Source: Amyelois transitella (Eukaryota; Arthropoda; Insecta; Lepidoptera; Pyralidae). From it: 64,000 bases of DNA. Each line of letters opens with the position of its first letter. Position 1 is the stretch's first letter. A program made the translations under genes and the position numbers. Shown here piece after piece: positions 35,412 to 46,400 of this stretch. Under the pieces are notes generated by a model, which had not been told where the DNA came from, searched no databases, and was given only the letters and a program-made list of their open reading frames with translations. The stretch spans positions 2,279,501 through 2,343,500 of the forward strand of contig NC_083525.1 of NCBI RefSeq assembly GCF_032362555.1, in the 5' to 3' direction.

Positions 35412-36446
35412 TAAACGTGAAAATGACAATCATGATGAAGACAGCTCTGTTGATCCTAACGAGATTAAGGAAAAAGCGATTTGGGCTGAGGAAGAGCTGG
35501 AGAAAAATAATTCCTAGTTAAAGTACCGAAAGTAATGAAGTTTTAAATAAAATAATATGTTTCAATTATTGTGATGAAGGAACGTAGGTGTGTATTACCA
35601 GAATTAGATCGTCATTGCTTGATTCGTAATTGTTATTTTGGTAGGTTCATGTTTTTTTTTAATTATACAAGTAGTACCTGTTATTCTGTATTGAACGGCG
35701 GAGAACTGGCATAAAATGAAAGAAAATAAAATATTTAAAAGCGTCGTTGCATTATTTTCTAAGGTCGGTGCAGTTTCGTTAAAATTTCAATCGTGGGCGT
35801 TCTAATTATGTTTGAATATTTAATTAATCGATAGCATTTTTATCTATAAGAGCGCTTTGTTTAATAAGCAACACCAAATTAAAGAAAAATGGTTTTCTTA
35901 TCACGCTATACCAGTTAATATAATGCATTAAGCCCTCATTATTTTTAAAACGCCCTGTGGTGGGTATTATGATGATTTATTATTGATCTCCATAAATTCT
36001 GTCTACTTTTCTTTCTTCTTCTAATCTTTACTGGAAAGATAGAAAGAGACCATTTCTTTCCACTTGTCGCAAGCCCTACAAATATATTTCTTTCACTTCA
36101 TTCTTTTCATGTAATTTCGTCAGTTTGAGGCAGCCTTAGCCTTAGCCTTATTCTTCCAACCTTCTCATTCACACTCTGTAAAAATTAACATTGCTAACAA
36201 GGTCTTGCTCGTACTAAATGTTATGTCTAAAATGAAACACAAGAGTTAAAGATACTTAATATTTATTGCTACAAATTCCCACCCTATTCCTATAACACGT
36301 GATCGAATCACCTAACCATTGACTAGGATAAAGTATGATGCTAAAATTTCCCGTGAATGTGAAGTCCCATTAAAAACCGTGCGGTAATTTTTACATAAAG
36401 AAAAAAGCATAGAATACTCTTACGGTGTAACTAATAGCTTAAGATG

Positions 36447-39400
36447 TTAGTTATTCGTGTTCTGGAACTGTATTAGTACAACCAGATACGAAATTGCTGC
36501 TCCAAGGATCTGTAAAATATATTAAGTTTTAGAATGAAAACCATCCTTAGGTACCTGTTATAGTGGGCCTGCTGGAAGAAATTATTAATATATTCTCTAG
36601 AAATAAGTAGTGCCCTTGTACTGAATTTCTCTTTATTTTAAGTTTTTTTTTTGCTAATTTTTCTTGATGTACATAAATATATAAATAAATAAATAAATAA
36701 ATTATATAATTTTTTGAAATTAGAATTCCTGTATAATATATTTTTTGCTTCACTTACTGAAGAAATCAGCCGTCGATCAATAGAGCACAACCCCATTGGC
36801 CTGAAGCAGGGTGATTGCATCTTGAGCTGATGAGAGACCAGCTCCAGGCGAGAGGCCAGCGTGCCGGTAACTGGGGATACCGTCGTTATGTGGCAAATTA
36901 GGCTTTCGGTCATCGAACCCTGGAAGAAAAAGCGGTTTGACTGGATTTTAGTATGTAAGAATAATACTAATCAAAAACTAAAAAACTATATACATATATA
37001 CATGTACATATAATGACGATATCCCTTGCGGGGTAGACAGAAACAAACTTTTAAATCTGATTTAAAATAAATCATTAGGATTTCTACAAAAGGAGCAACA
37101 ATAAATAAATTAATATCACCTCTTCGACGATCCGATGACACGGCTCCACTAATATAAACAAGGTCAGAGAATTCATAATGACCCACAATGCACATCGAAT
37201 GATTGAGTAATAAATGTTGGTGGTGCGCACTTCATGACCTGTAAGAAAAAAATTTAAACTCTTTAGGTCATACACAAAGTAAACCAGCAGTATGTGTTTC
37301 TTTGAGAACACGTAAAAGTGTGCGTGTATAAGAGAGCTATCTGAACAAACATAAAAAATACGAAAGTAAGTCTTTGTTTGTTTATTTGCTGTCTCTTCAC
37401 GCATTATCTACTGAACAATCTTATATTACATATATAGATAGTAATTTAGAGTCTGCAAGAGGACGTTACTTTACTCGTACCGGTAAAAACTATAGTTGTC
37501 GTGGGATTTGCGAACAACTTGTAGGTTCTTTTGTAGGTGACGCTAAATTGTGCGTGTAGTTGAATTTCCCGCTATAAATTGAACTACTCACTTATGTCCA
37601 TTAAGCTGAAATATGGACCAGTGATAAAGTGGAGCAATAAGGAGATCAGCATGAAGATCAGAATAATGCTGTAATTAATATTGATGCGATGCACGACGTC
37701 ACACAACTCGCCGTAAAGAGAAGCAACGCGCTGCACGGCGTCAGTCAGAGGCACTACTAGACGACGGTCGCCGTTTACTACAACCAGTTATATTGAGAAT
37801 CAGTAAATCAGTTCAGTATTATAGTCAGCAAGACGACTTATGCAAAATTATACCTTATCAAACCCATTAAAAATTACATAAGAGAGAAGACGCAACGTTC
37901 GTAAATAAGTTTTTTTTTCTGATTATTTCAATGATGATGGGCAAAATATTGTAGAGGAGCCGCCGTTTGGAGCAGCCACATCTACAACACTCAGGATTGA
38001 TGACCAGACACTGCATATTTCCAAATGTCACGACTCTTCTTGCCTCACCGGTTTAGGGTACTTTTGACCTGACTTACACTAGGACTTCCCCTGCTGTATA
38101 ATTGTGGGAACTTTTGGGTCACATTTAAAATCGGCGCTTTTCTTATTATAAATAAATTAATTTTCTTTTAAATATAAATAAATATATACGGGACAAATTA
38201 CACAAATTAAACATCCAAGTCCCAGGCCAATCAGAGAAAGTTCGTTTCTCATCATGCCCTGGCCGGGATTCGAACCTGCGACCTCCGGTGACACAGACAA
38301 GCGCACTACCGCTGCGCCACAGAGGCCGTCAAAATTTTAATTAAGTTTTTTCGAAATACCATGATCTAATATACGAAAGGGTTCCATGAAAAGGTTACGG
38401 AGGTGGTCGGGAGTCGCTTCGTGTAAAAACCTGACTTACCTAATCCAGGATCAAGGATTAATGCCAGGACAAAAAGAAGTATCGGTCAAAATATGTATTC
38501 TTCTTTATCTTACCAGATGTCTTTACCATCGCTGTATGGGTTTTTTCAAATGTCGATAGATTGTCTACTTGAATCGCGAAAAAAGGTAATGTGTTTGGAT
38601 TCTTTTCTCTATCAACTGAAAAAAAAATGTTCATTGTGCTGGATTATTATTAGGAAATTTTTACAGAACAAAAATACAAAATTTGGCAGTAATATATAAT
38701 TATAATTTTCCCCTTAAATGCAGAGAAGCTTTGCATCCATGAGGTAAAGGTGGAGAAACCAGAGAACTTAGCGTGTTGTACACCGTCTTCTGTGCTTCAG
38801 GATGCTGGGAGGGCTGAAGCAGAACTGTTCCACCCGAAATCTTATCCATAAATCGAAACGAATATTGTAAAGACAAATGATTTGTATTTGTCGTCTTTGG
38901 TTTGTAACGAATAATCTCAATAACTACTGAATATATGTATCATAACATCCACAGGAGTAACATAAGCTACTTCTGTTTATTCCATGAGAGTGACGCCTCG
39001 CGCAAGAAGTAATAAGGAAAAAGTCGTACCGTTGCGTCCAGATAAGCGGTTGGCTGTGAAACTCAAAATTTCGTTTATAGCTTTGAACCTCGCATGTACT
39101 AATGTCGTGATGACCGAAAATTGTAAATCTTGCACAAATATTATTAAATACGAGCTATATGCCACGATGAAAAAGATAACTGAAACATATAAAAGTTAAT
39201 GTGTGTAGAACAGACTTTTTCTAGATTGAAATTCATCTGCACTATTTAGAGATTGGAGTAATTATTCTTTATAACAAATAAAATCAAGAAAAAATAAAAC
39301 ATACTGTTTTAAAAGTCCGTAAGGTTAGAATTGAGATTAAAATACCACTTCTACTTACTTCTGATATTAAATTTTTGCTCCCAAACAAACCGCCGCATAT

Positions 39401-41375
39401 TAAAACATAAGTCACTTGTGGTCACCGCGATGACAAACAATGCGTAGAAAATGACGCCGGCCCAAAGTCCACGTTCTTTTGTCTGAGAATATGGAGCACC
39501 GATATTTCTATCTACCTGAATCAACAAACATCATCAATATTATTAAAAATCTTGCGTTACAAATGGGCGAGTGCCGACTTACGAAATCATCCATTTATTC
39601 AGCGCGCGGTCGTGTTGCACAGCATAGACATAGAATCGCGTCTATATCGCTTGCGGAGTACACAGAGCCAGTTTTGAACAACAGTCAGGCTATGTTCAAC
39701 TGTTAGGCTTAGTGACTAATTAAGTGTATAGATAAAAATAAAATTCAAGCAACGTTTGACGGGTATCATATGAAGCTTTCGTAATTAGTATTCCTATTTC
39801 CGGAACACTAAGAGAATATTTCCCACGGAAGGCGTTTTATCCTACTACTATTATAAAGGCGAAAGTTTGTATGGATGTTTGTTACTCTTTCACGCAAAAA
39901 CTACTGAACCGATTACCATGAAATTTGGTATGTAGGTAGCTGAAGACCCAGAATAATACATAGGCTACTTTTTATCCCAGAGTTCCCGCGGGATTGATAG
40001 GGTTTCCATGCGGACGAAGTCGCGGGCGGCCTCTAGTGTAGTTATATTCTAGTAATTTTATTACATGTTTGGTTATCTGGTAAAAAAGTCTATGGACCAT
40101 CGTTGATATCAATACTTACGCAAGCAATTTTGTCCATATTTTTCAATAAGCTCTTCATACGTCTTGGAGCTAAATAAACCGCAATGGCGGCCAAAATGGT
40201 TATTATGGATATTTCCGAAATTATCACTATTTTTAATAAGTTTGAGGACCAGTGCCCTAAATCTTTATTTAAATTCAGACCAAGGTATGTTGTCAGAACT
40301 ACTGAAAGATAAAAAAAAACATTTAAGTTAAATTAGGATACAAATAGCATAAAAAGAAAGAACTGTCAACAAATTTATTTTCTTAACTAGAGGCCGCCCG
40401 CGACTTCGTCCGCATGGAAACCCTATCAATCCCGCGGGAACTCTGGGATAAAAAGTAGCCTATGTGTTATTCTGGGTCTTCAGCTACCTATATACCAAAT
40501 TTCATGGTAATCGGTTTAGTAGTTTTTGCGTGAAAGAGTAACAAACATCCATACATCCATACAAACTTTCGCCTTTATAATAGTAGTAGGATTAATATAA
40601 AATTGATTCATGAAGAATTGAAAATGAAATTCTATATATTTTGAAGTCTATTTCTGTCTCTATTAATATACCAAGTTGCAATCCAGCGAATAATAGCCAA
40701 AAAATTTCTGAATATGTTTGAGAAATGGGAGCACATAAAGATTTTCTTAACCTAATGTTACATTCATTACTCTAGTTGTACGCATATCATCATTTATGGC
40801 TTTTTGATGAATGAACAAAGAATAATATAAATATGTTATGTCTGGAGGAAGACCTCGTGGATATGATTGATAGATTTGTGGGTAGAATAACTGATTTAAC
40901 TGATCCATGACTTGTCGCAGTTTGTCTGGGCGGATCAGGTACACTGAAGGATATAATATATGTTTGTTTACCTATAGTTGTTATCAATATGTAACCGTAT
41001 ATGCACATAGGGGTAGATATAGATATAACGTAGCCATTGCTGTGCCGCTTAAACCGCAGTGGAGCCAACCCTATGAAGCTCGACATCTGAAACATTTCTT
41101 ATTTTAGTTAAATGCTGATGGTCACAGCATAATGTGAGGCTTGTGTATGTTGAGTTATTTCAAATAAATCTTTTATTCATCCATTCATCCATACATCCAT
41201 CCATCCATTCATTCATTCATTCATTCTTAATTTTAACGGTGATATTTTGATAAAAATCTCTGGATTATTTACTTACCCTAAGTAGAAAAGCGAAGGCGCC
41301 ACTCACGATAAACTGTTTATTGTCAGTTGAATGATGTTCTGTAGGAAGTGAGTTAATGGGGTGTGTTTTATCCAT
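36447..41375 (-). CDS. Gustatory receptor gene C (10 exons)
   Basis: Complete receptor model on the minus strand. Exons 1-10: 41277-41375, 40972-41086, 40120-40301, 39359-39515, 39030-39179, 38514-38615, 37592-37777, 37120-37238, 36758-36919, 36447-36509. The 1335 nt give 444 residues without a stop. Blocks: QFIVSGAFAFLLR, SFIGLAPLRFKRHSNGY..STPMCIYGYILITTIG, IAVYLAPRRMKSLLKNM, VDRNIGAPYS, DLQFSVITTLVHARFKAINE, PLTDAVQRVASLYGELCDVV, LVEPCHRIVEE, LCSIDRRLISSV, and the TM7 motif SYLVVLIQF. A splice acceptor TTCTAG lies 2 nt before the ATG. A possible AATAAA lies at 36262-36267 (minus strand). Exon 3 is bracketed by two inverted copies of a dispersed repeat. An exon-like ORF on the opposite strand occupies intron 5. 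Confidence 0.92.
36992..37045 (-). mobile_element. F1 tail fragment
   Basis: Short minus-orientation 3' end (ATATCCCTTGCGGGGTAGAC) in intron 8 of receptor C. Confidence 0.5.
38182..38330 (-). mobile_element. F2 SINE with internal deletion
   Basis: Tail (ATATATACGGGACAAATTAC) and tRNA-like head (ending TGCGCCACAGAGGCCGTC) are present, but about 80 bp of the body are missing. It lies in intron 6 of receptor C. Confidence 0.82.
38724..38851 (+). CDS. Orphan exon-like ORF on the strand opposite receptor C
   Basis: After a pyrimidine-rich CCCCTTAAATGCAG acceptor (AG at 38722-38723), frame 3 encodes 41 residues beginning KLCIHEVKVEKPENLACC and ending FHPKSYP with a stop at 38849-38851. Codon use is less AT-rich than the flanks, and the ORF starts directly at a splice-like site in phase 2, as a terminal coding exon would. 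No partner exons were found nearby and the sequence is not recognised. It may be a captured or translocated last exon, or chance. Confidence 0.35.
39624..39715 (-). mobile_element. F1 fragment
   Basis: Minus-orientation 3' third of F1 (ATCGCGTCTATATCGCTTGC.. to GTTAGGCTTA) in intron 3 of receptor C. Confidence 0.55.
39841..40036 (-). repeat. Dispersed repeat, left partner of an inverted pair
   Basis: Begins CCTACTACTATTATAAAGGC and ends GCGGGCGGCCTCTAG. It is the reverse complement of 40387-40590 with few differences. Orientation is given relative to the CTAGAGGCCGCCCGCGAC end. Confidence 0.75.
40387..40590 (+). repeat. Dispersed repeat, right partner of an inverted pair
   Basis: Begins CTAGAGGCCGCCCGCGACTT and ends TTTATAATAGTAGTAGG. 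A widespread lepidopteran sequence of the TTCATGGTAATCGGTTTAG type, probably a non-autonomous element. Confidence 0.75.
41169..41226. repeat. ATTC/ATCC microsatellite
   Basis: Run of CATTCATCCATTCATCC type turning into an ATTC repeat, in intron 1 of receptor C about 50 bp from exon 1. Confidence 0.85.
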
Positions 41376-41709
41376 AACTAGAAAAAAAAGACTAATTAAA
41401 ATATGTATATTGTACAAAGTTAGAATTATACTAAGCATGCTTGGCAAGCTTTCTCAAAGTGGTCGCAACCGCACTAATACTGTTGGACTGGACTAGACCT
41501 TCGTTATCAATGAATCTCTAGAATGAATCATCAATCACTTTATATAAAACTCTTCCGTTACCGAGTGATTGACTGACTGAACAACGTATAGCTGAAACTA
41601 CTGGGCATAGGAAGCGGCAATTCGCTGTGTAGGCCCTCTCTTGGGGGGTAGGGGGAGTGAGCATTACGAGGGGTTGTACTGAAATTCCCGTGAGAACGGA
41701 AGTTAACGT

Positions 41710-41938
41710 GCCGTGTGATTCCCGGCACCAATTTAATGAAGGATTCCATCTGGATGTTGTAAAAGGCGACTAAGGATAGGCTTATAAACGTGAGATTCTT
41801 CTTTTAGGCGATGGGCTAGCAACCTGTCACTATTTGAATCTCAATTCTTTAATTAAGCCTAAATGCTGAACGTAGCATATCAGTCTTTCAAGACTACCGA
41901 CTCTGTCAACCCCACAAGGGCTATAGACGTGATTATAT
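41710..41938 (+). mobile_element. F1 copy upstream of receptor C
   Basis: Plus copy lacking about 25 bp near the 5' part. GAAGTTAACGT before it and GAAAGTTAACGT after it form a probable target duplication. Confidence 0.78.
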
Positions 41939-42442
41939 GAACGAAAGTTAACGTGATTTCGGAGCCGCGTTCTCTAGTAGTTACATATGTAAGTTCCCAA
42001 TAATTTCAATTATACGTTATTATCATACGGGATACTAACCCAGCTCTTTAAGATATATCGATGGGAAACGATTTTGTGTCTGCGCCGACGCATTATTGTG
42101 AGCCATTTCAGCACTACAACTTTCCCCTAATTGTATCATCGATATTTATTTTCTACTTTTTGGTTTGTATTTTACTATTATTTAGAAATATTAAGATATT
42201 CTTATGAACAATTGTGCCAGTTAGCTTAGCCACGAAATAAAACTGTGTGTCTTTATTCTATCCATCAAATAATAAGCCAATGCTACGCCAAATGACACCT
42301 AGTAGGTACTCAACCAATCCCAAATTATACGACCTACTAATCCCAACACACATTATTATAAAATTAACTAGATATGAATCATGTTATTGTTCTATTTGTT
42401 TTAGATGGTTCGTAACAGATAGTTATGGAACGGCCGTGACAA

Positions 42443-42618
42443 AATGATTAGTACATACATGTATTAACGTCTATACCCTTTCCGAGGTAGATAGAGCCAG
42501 CAGTCTTGAAAAAACTGAAATACCTTGTTTAACTGTACGGTTTAACGATGGAATTGAGATTCAAATAGTAACAGGTTGGTAGCCCATCACTTACAAGAAC
42601 CTCAAAATAATTTGAATT
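42443..42618 (-). mobile_element. F1 copy, 5' truncated
   Basis: Minus orientation, diverged, in inverted arrangement with the next copy, 11 bp away. Confidence 0.65.
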
Positions 42619-42628
42619 CTTCAATTAT

Positions 42629-42892
42629 GCCGTGTGGTTCCCGGTACCAATCAAAAAAAGGATAGGACCACTCCTTCCCTTTCCCATGGATGTCGTAAAA
42701 AACGACTAAGAGATAGGCTTATAAACTTGGGATTCTTCTTTTAGGCGATGGGCTAGCAACCTGTCACTATTTGAATCTCAATTCTATCATTAAAGCAAAA
42801 AACTGAACAGGCCCGTTCAGTCATCAGTATTTTCAAGACTGTGTCTACCCCGCAAGGGATATATGTCTATATGTATGTATGCATATATGTTT
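42629..42892 (+). mobile_element. F1 retroposon
   Basis: Near full-length plus copy from GCCGTGTGGTTCCCGGTACC to the TATG-type tail. Confidence 0.82.
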
Positions 42893-43007
42893 ATCTGTGT
42901 AAATAAATGATTATCTACCAAGTAATGGCTTCCAATGTCGGTATTGTAAGTATTCATCATTGGTAACCTAAATTAGTTCTAATGCAAACTGTAAACAAAT
43001 TGTGAAC

Positions 43008-43058
43008 TTGGTACTTATCTAAAAAAAATCAAATAGATTTTTTTTAGATAAGTACCAA
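43008..43058. repeat. Perfect 23-bp inverted repeat with 5-nt loop
   Basis: Arms 43008-43030 (TTGGTACTTATC then A8TC) and 43036-43058 are exact reverse complements around AAATA. The following 150 bp hold repeated AAAAACGCGT and AAAAACTAGTT motifs. Confidence 0.85.
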
Positions 43059-43494
43059 AAAGGAAAAACGCGTGTTGTCTAGTAAGAACTTGTTTTAACT
43101 GATATTTAATTTTGAGCATTAGTTAATTCTAGTTTTAACAAAGGCATTTAGTAAAAACTAGTTCTAACTAGAAAAAACGCGTTCTATCTAAAAACTAGTT
43201 TTAGCTGTAACATATATAAATGAAGCCAATAAATAATACAACTGTTCTTTTAAAACATTTATTTTTTTATACTGAAAGAAGAACGATCTATAATAATAAT
43301 CTATTAGTTATCTTTCAATAAGTTTCTTTTCAAGATAAGCTATAAGTTGGCTGTGAAACGTGCTTTGTGAATTACGCTGAAGGAAACAAAAATATATTCT
43401 GTATCCTATAAAAAATGTGCCCTTTGCTATAAAGCTACAAGTCATTTTAACAATTACGAGTATTATTTAAAAGAGGAATTTAAGATGAATAAAC

Positions 43495-46400
43495 TTATGT
43501 CTCAAATTGCAACAGTAACACCAGGTAAGCGATCACTGCTCCGAATATCTGTGAAAATACAAGCTATGTTTTATTTAAAAATTGAACAATATAAAATCAT
43601 GAAATGATGATAATATAAAACAAGATACATATATCCGATTTCTGTGTCTATAACTGAGTTCAGGACTGTAAATGACAACAAATGATGGGAAGCAATGTTT
43701 GTTACTTCATTTTCTATGAAATCAGAAGATAAGTTATAGACCAATTAAAGGAAAAATAGTTATTTTGGGCACATTGAAGCCCTCAAGTATGAATTTTTTT
43801 TTCACATTTTCCATTATTTCATCGCTCCTAATAATTGCAACGTGATATTATATAGCCTAAAGCCTTCCTCGATAAATGGTCTATTCAACACAAACAATAG
43901 AATTTTTCAATTTGAACCAGTAGTTCCTGAGATAAACAAACAAACTCTTCAGCTTTATAATACTAGTATAGATAAGTTGAGCTCATGACAAACCATAAAC
44001 ACAAAGAAATAAGTTTTGTTACAACCATGTTAATACATACAGAAGTTACAAGTGGTCGATCGAGTGTGCAGAAACCCATCGGACTGTAAGCGGCGGGCTG
44101 CAGTGTCAACTGGCGAGCGAACAGCTTCAGACGAGTCGCCAGCGTGCCGGTTGTGGGGGAGACGGATATCAGGCGGCACACGAGGCGCTTGCTCCAGTTG
44201 CCCTGGGTTTAGGAGAAACGGCTAGTCAAAGGCATGCTCTTACAGTGAGCGAAACACTAATTAGACAACTTGCGTATTCAGGCACTAGAATGTGTAGCTC
44301 ATGAATTGACTTAAGTTACGACTGCTCCATCCCCGGATTCGGTCTTAGTCCCTAGCAGTTTGTTATTTCTCTTTGCTGTACACTCATAGCATGGAATTTT
44401 AATTTCTTTAATAGCTATGTGAGATAAAAGTTCATTAGCTAATCAATACACACTATTCAGTTATATCTTGTGCAAGTATTGGAATAGGGGACAGCATGGT
44501 CGGTGTTCCAATCGTTTCAACCTTGTCAGACTAGTTCAAGCTTTGATAGAAACAATAGCACATATCCAACGATAAATTTATCTGACACTAAGTAAGTAGT
44601 GTCAGTATATATGGTATAGTAGTATTTAGTAAAGGTTTATACGAGTAGTATATATGGTGTAGTAAGTATGTTTATTATACATTATTATTATCAACAATAC
44701 ACAGGTTCTCTGCTTAAACCAATTAAGTCCGCCTATGTACCTACTTTAAAAAATTGTAATTGTTACAAAAAATTAATATTTAAAATAAGTTCCTCTCTCA
44801 TCGAGTTGCTGATAGAACCGTTGTACGCAATGTGTCAGTAACTGATAGCTTTTGCCTTGTCTTTGTTTTTTGCTAAGCCAGTATGCTGAAAGCGAATATT
44901 ATACGTCAATTGTCACCTCTGTAACGGTGTAGTAGCATGGCTCTACCAACATAAATAGTCTCAGCAAGTGAACGATGCTCCAAGCGAATTTCATGATTGC
45001 AGAATAATGGTAATTGAAAGAAATTCTTTCACCTATAACATAAATTGAACATTGTTAGGTATTGATAATTACCTTCTATTTTACTGCTGTGCATAAACTT
45101 TCAGAGACTTCATTACTTTTTATTTGCCTACCATAAACAATAATACTCAAAGTCAAGATCTTTAGACACCCTATTTAATTTTATATGAATTACAATGTTA
45201 ATGAAAATTAAAAAAAGAGCAAATTTAAGGATGCAAAAGGTAATTGATGAAGATGTGAATGAAGCACGTAAAGAATATAAAATAATGAAAGATTTGGTTA
45301 AGAAAGCTGTGAATAGAAAGAAAGAAGAGTATAAAGAAGAATTTAATAAAAGGCTATCAGAAGACTTTCAGTCAAATCTGAAAGTATTCTGGAAATCCGT
45401 AAGGTCAGCCCGAGGAAAAACTATAACCAGAGAGTTGACTAGGATCAGATCCCAGGATGGTAGCGTTGTGAAAGGAGAAGAATGTGTGCTAAAGATATGG
45501 AAGAACTACTTTGAAAGTTTATTTGAAAAAAGGAAGGAAATAATGAAGTTTTCTCCTATAGCAAAGAAAAAGAGAATGAGATGGAAGGCGAAATTTAAAT
45601 GTTCGAAATTGTGGAAGCACTTAAGAGTATGAAAGCGGGTAAGGGTGCTGGGTATGATAGAGTGTCGGTCGAGATGCTAAAAGCAGGAAAAGGCGTGGTA
45701 GCTAGTCAGTTGTACTGCCTTTTCAATGTGTGTTGGAGAAGCGGCCGAGTACCTAAATATTGGTGTAACGCTGTTATCGTGCCACTTTACAAAGGATAAG
45801 GGTCACAGCTGGACTGCAAAAATTATCGTGGTATAAGCCTGCTTAGCGTCGTCGGCAAATTTTATGCTAAGATATTGATTAAAAGAGTCAGGAATGAAAC
45901 TAATGACAAAATATGGGATGCTCAAGTGGGATTTCGAAAGGGAATGGGATGTACTGATCAGGTCTTTTCATTGCGGTGCATAGCCAAAAAGTTTTTGGCC
46001 AAGAGTCAAAAAGTCTATTGCACATTCGTAGATCTGGAAAAGGCCTATGACATAGTTGAGAGGAATGAATTGTGGTCAGCACTTTCTATGCATGGGGTGA
46101 GCAGTCTCTTAATACGAGCACTGAAATCCTTATATGAGGATTCGAGTGCTTGTGTCAGGATAAACGGAGCGCACACTGAGTGGTTAAAGATTGAGAAAGG
46201 CGTTAGGCAAGGATATGTTGCGTCACCGTGGCTGTTCAACCTATTTATGGATAGTTGTTTGACAGATTATAAAGAGTCTGAAAGTGGATTAAGGATGAAT
46301 GAGTTACTCATCAAATGTCTGCTCTATGCCGACGATCAGAAGATGGTAAACTCTATGCATGAAGCTTTAAAAGAGAAAGGAATGAAAGTGAACGTAAGTA

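Larger units (their letters stand above)
41376..43494. other. Intergenic region between receptors C and D
   Basis: About 2.1 kb. F1 copies lie at 41710-41938, 42443-42618 and 42629-42892, and a perfect hairpin at 43008-43058. Otherwise AT-rich sequence without a recognisable gene. Confidence 0.5.

Noticed and set aside
37374..37559. 61-codon ORF between exons 7 and 8 of receptor C
   Set aside because: AT-rich intron sequence; no splice context and no similarity to receptor blocks.
41169..41226. CRISPR-like repeat array
   Set aside because: Simple tetranucleotide repeat without unique spacers; a eukaryotic genome context.
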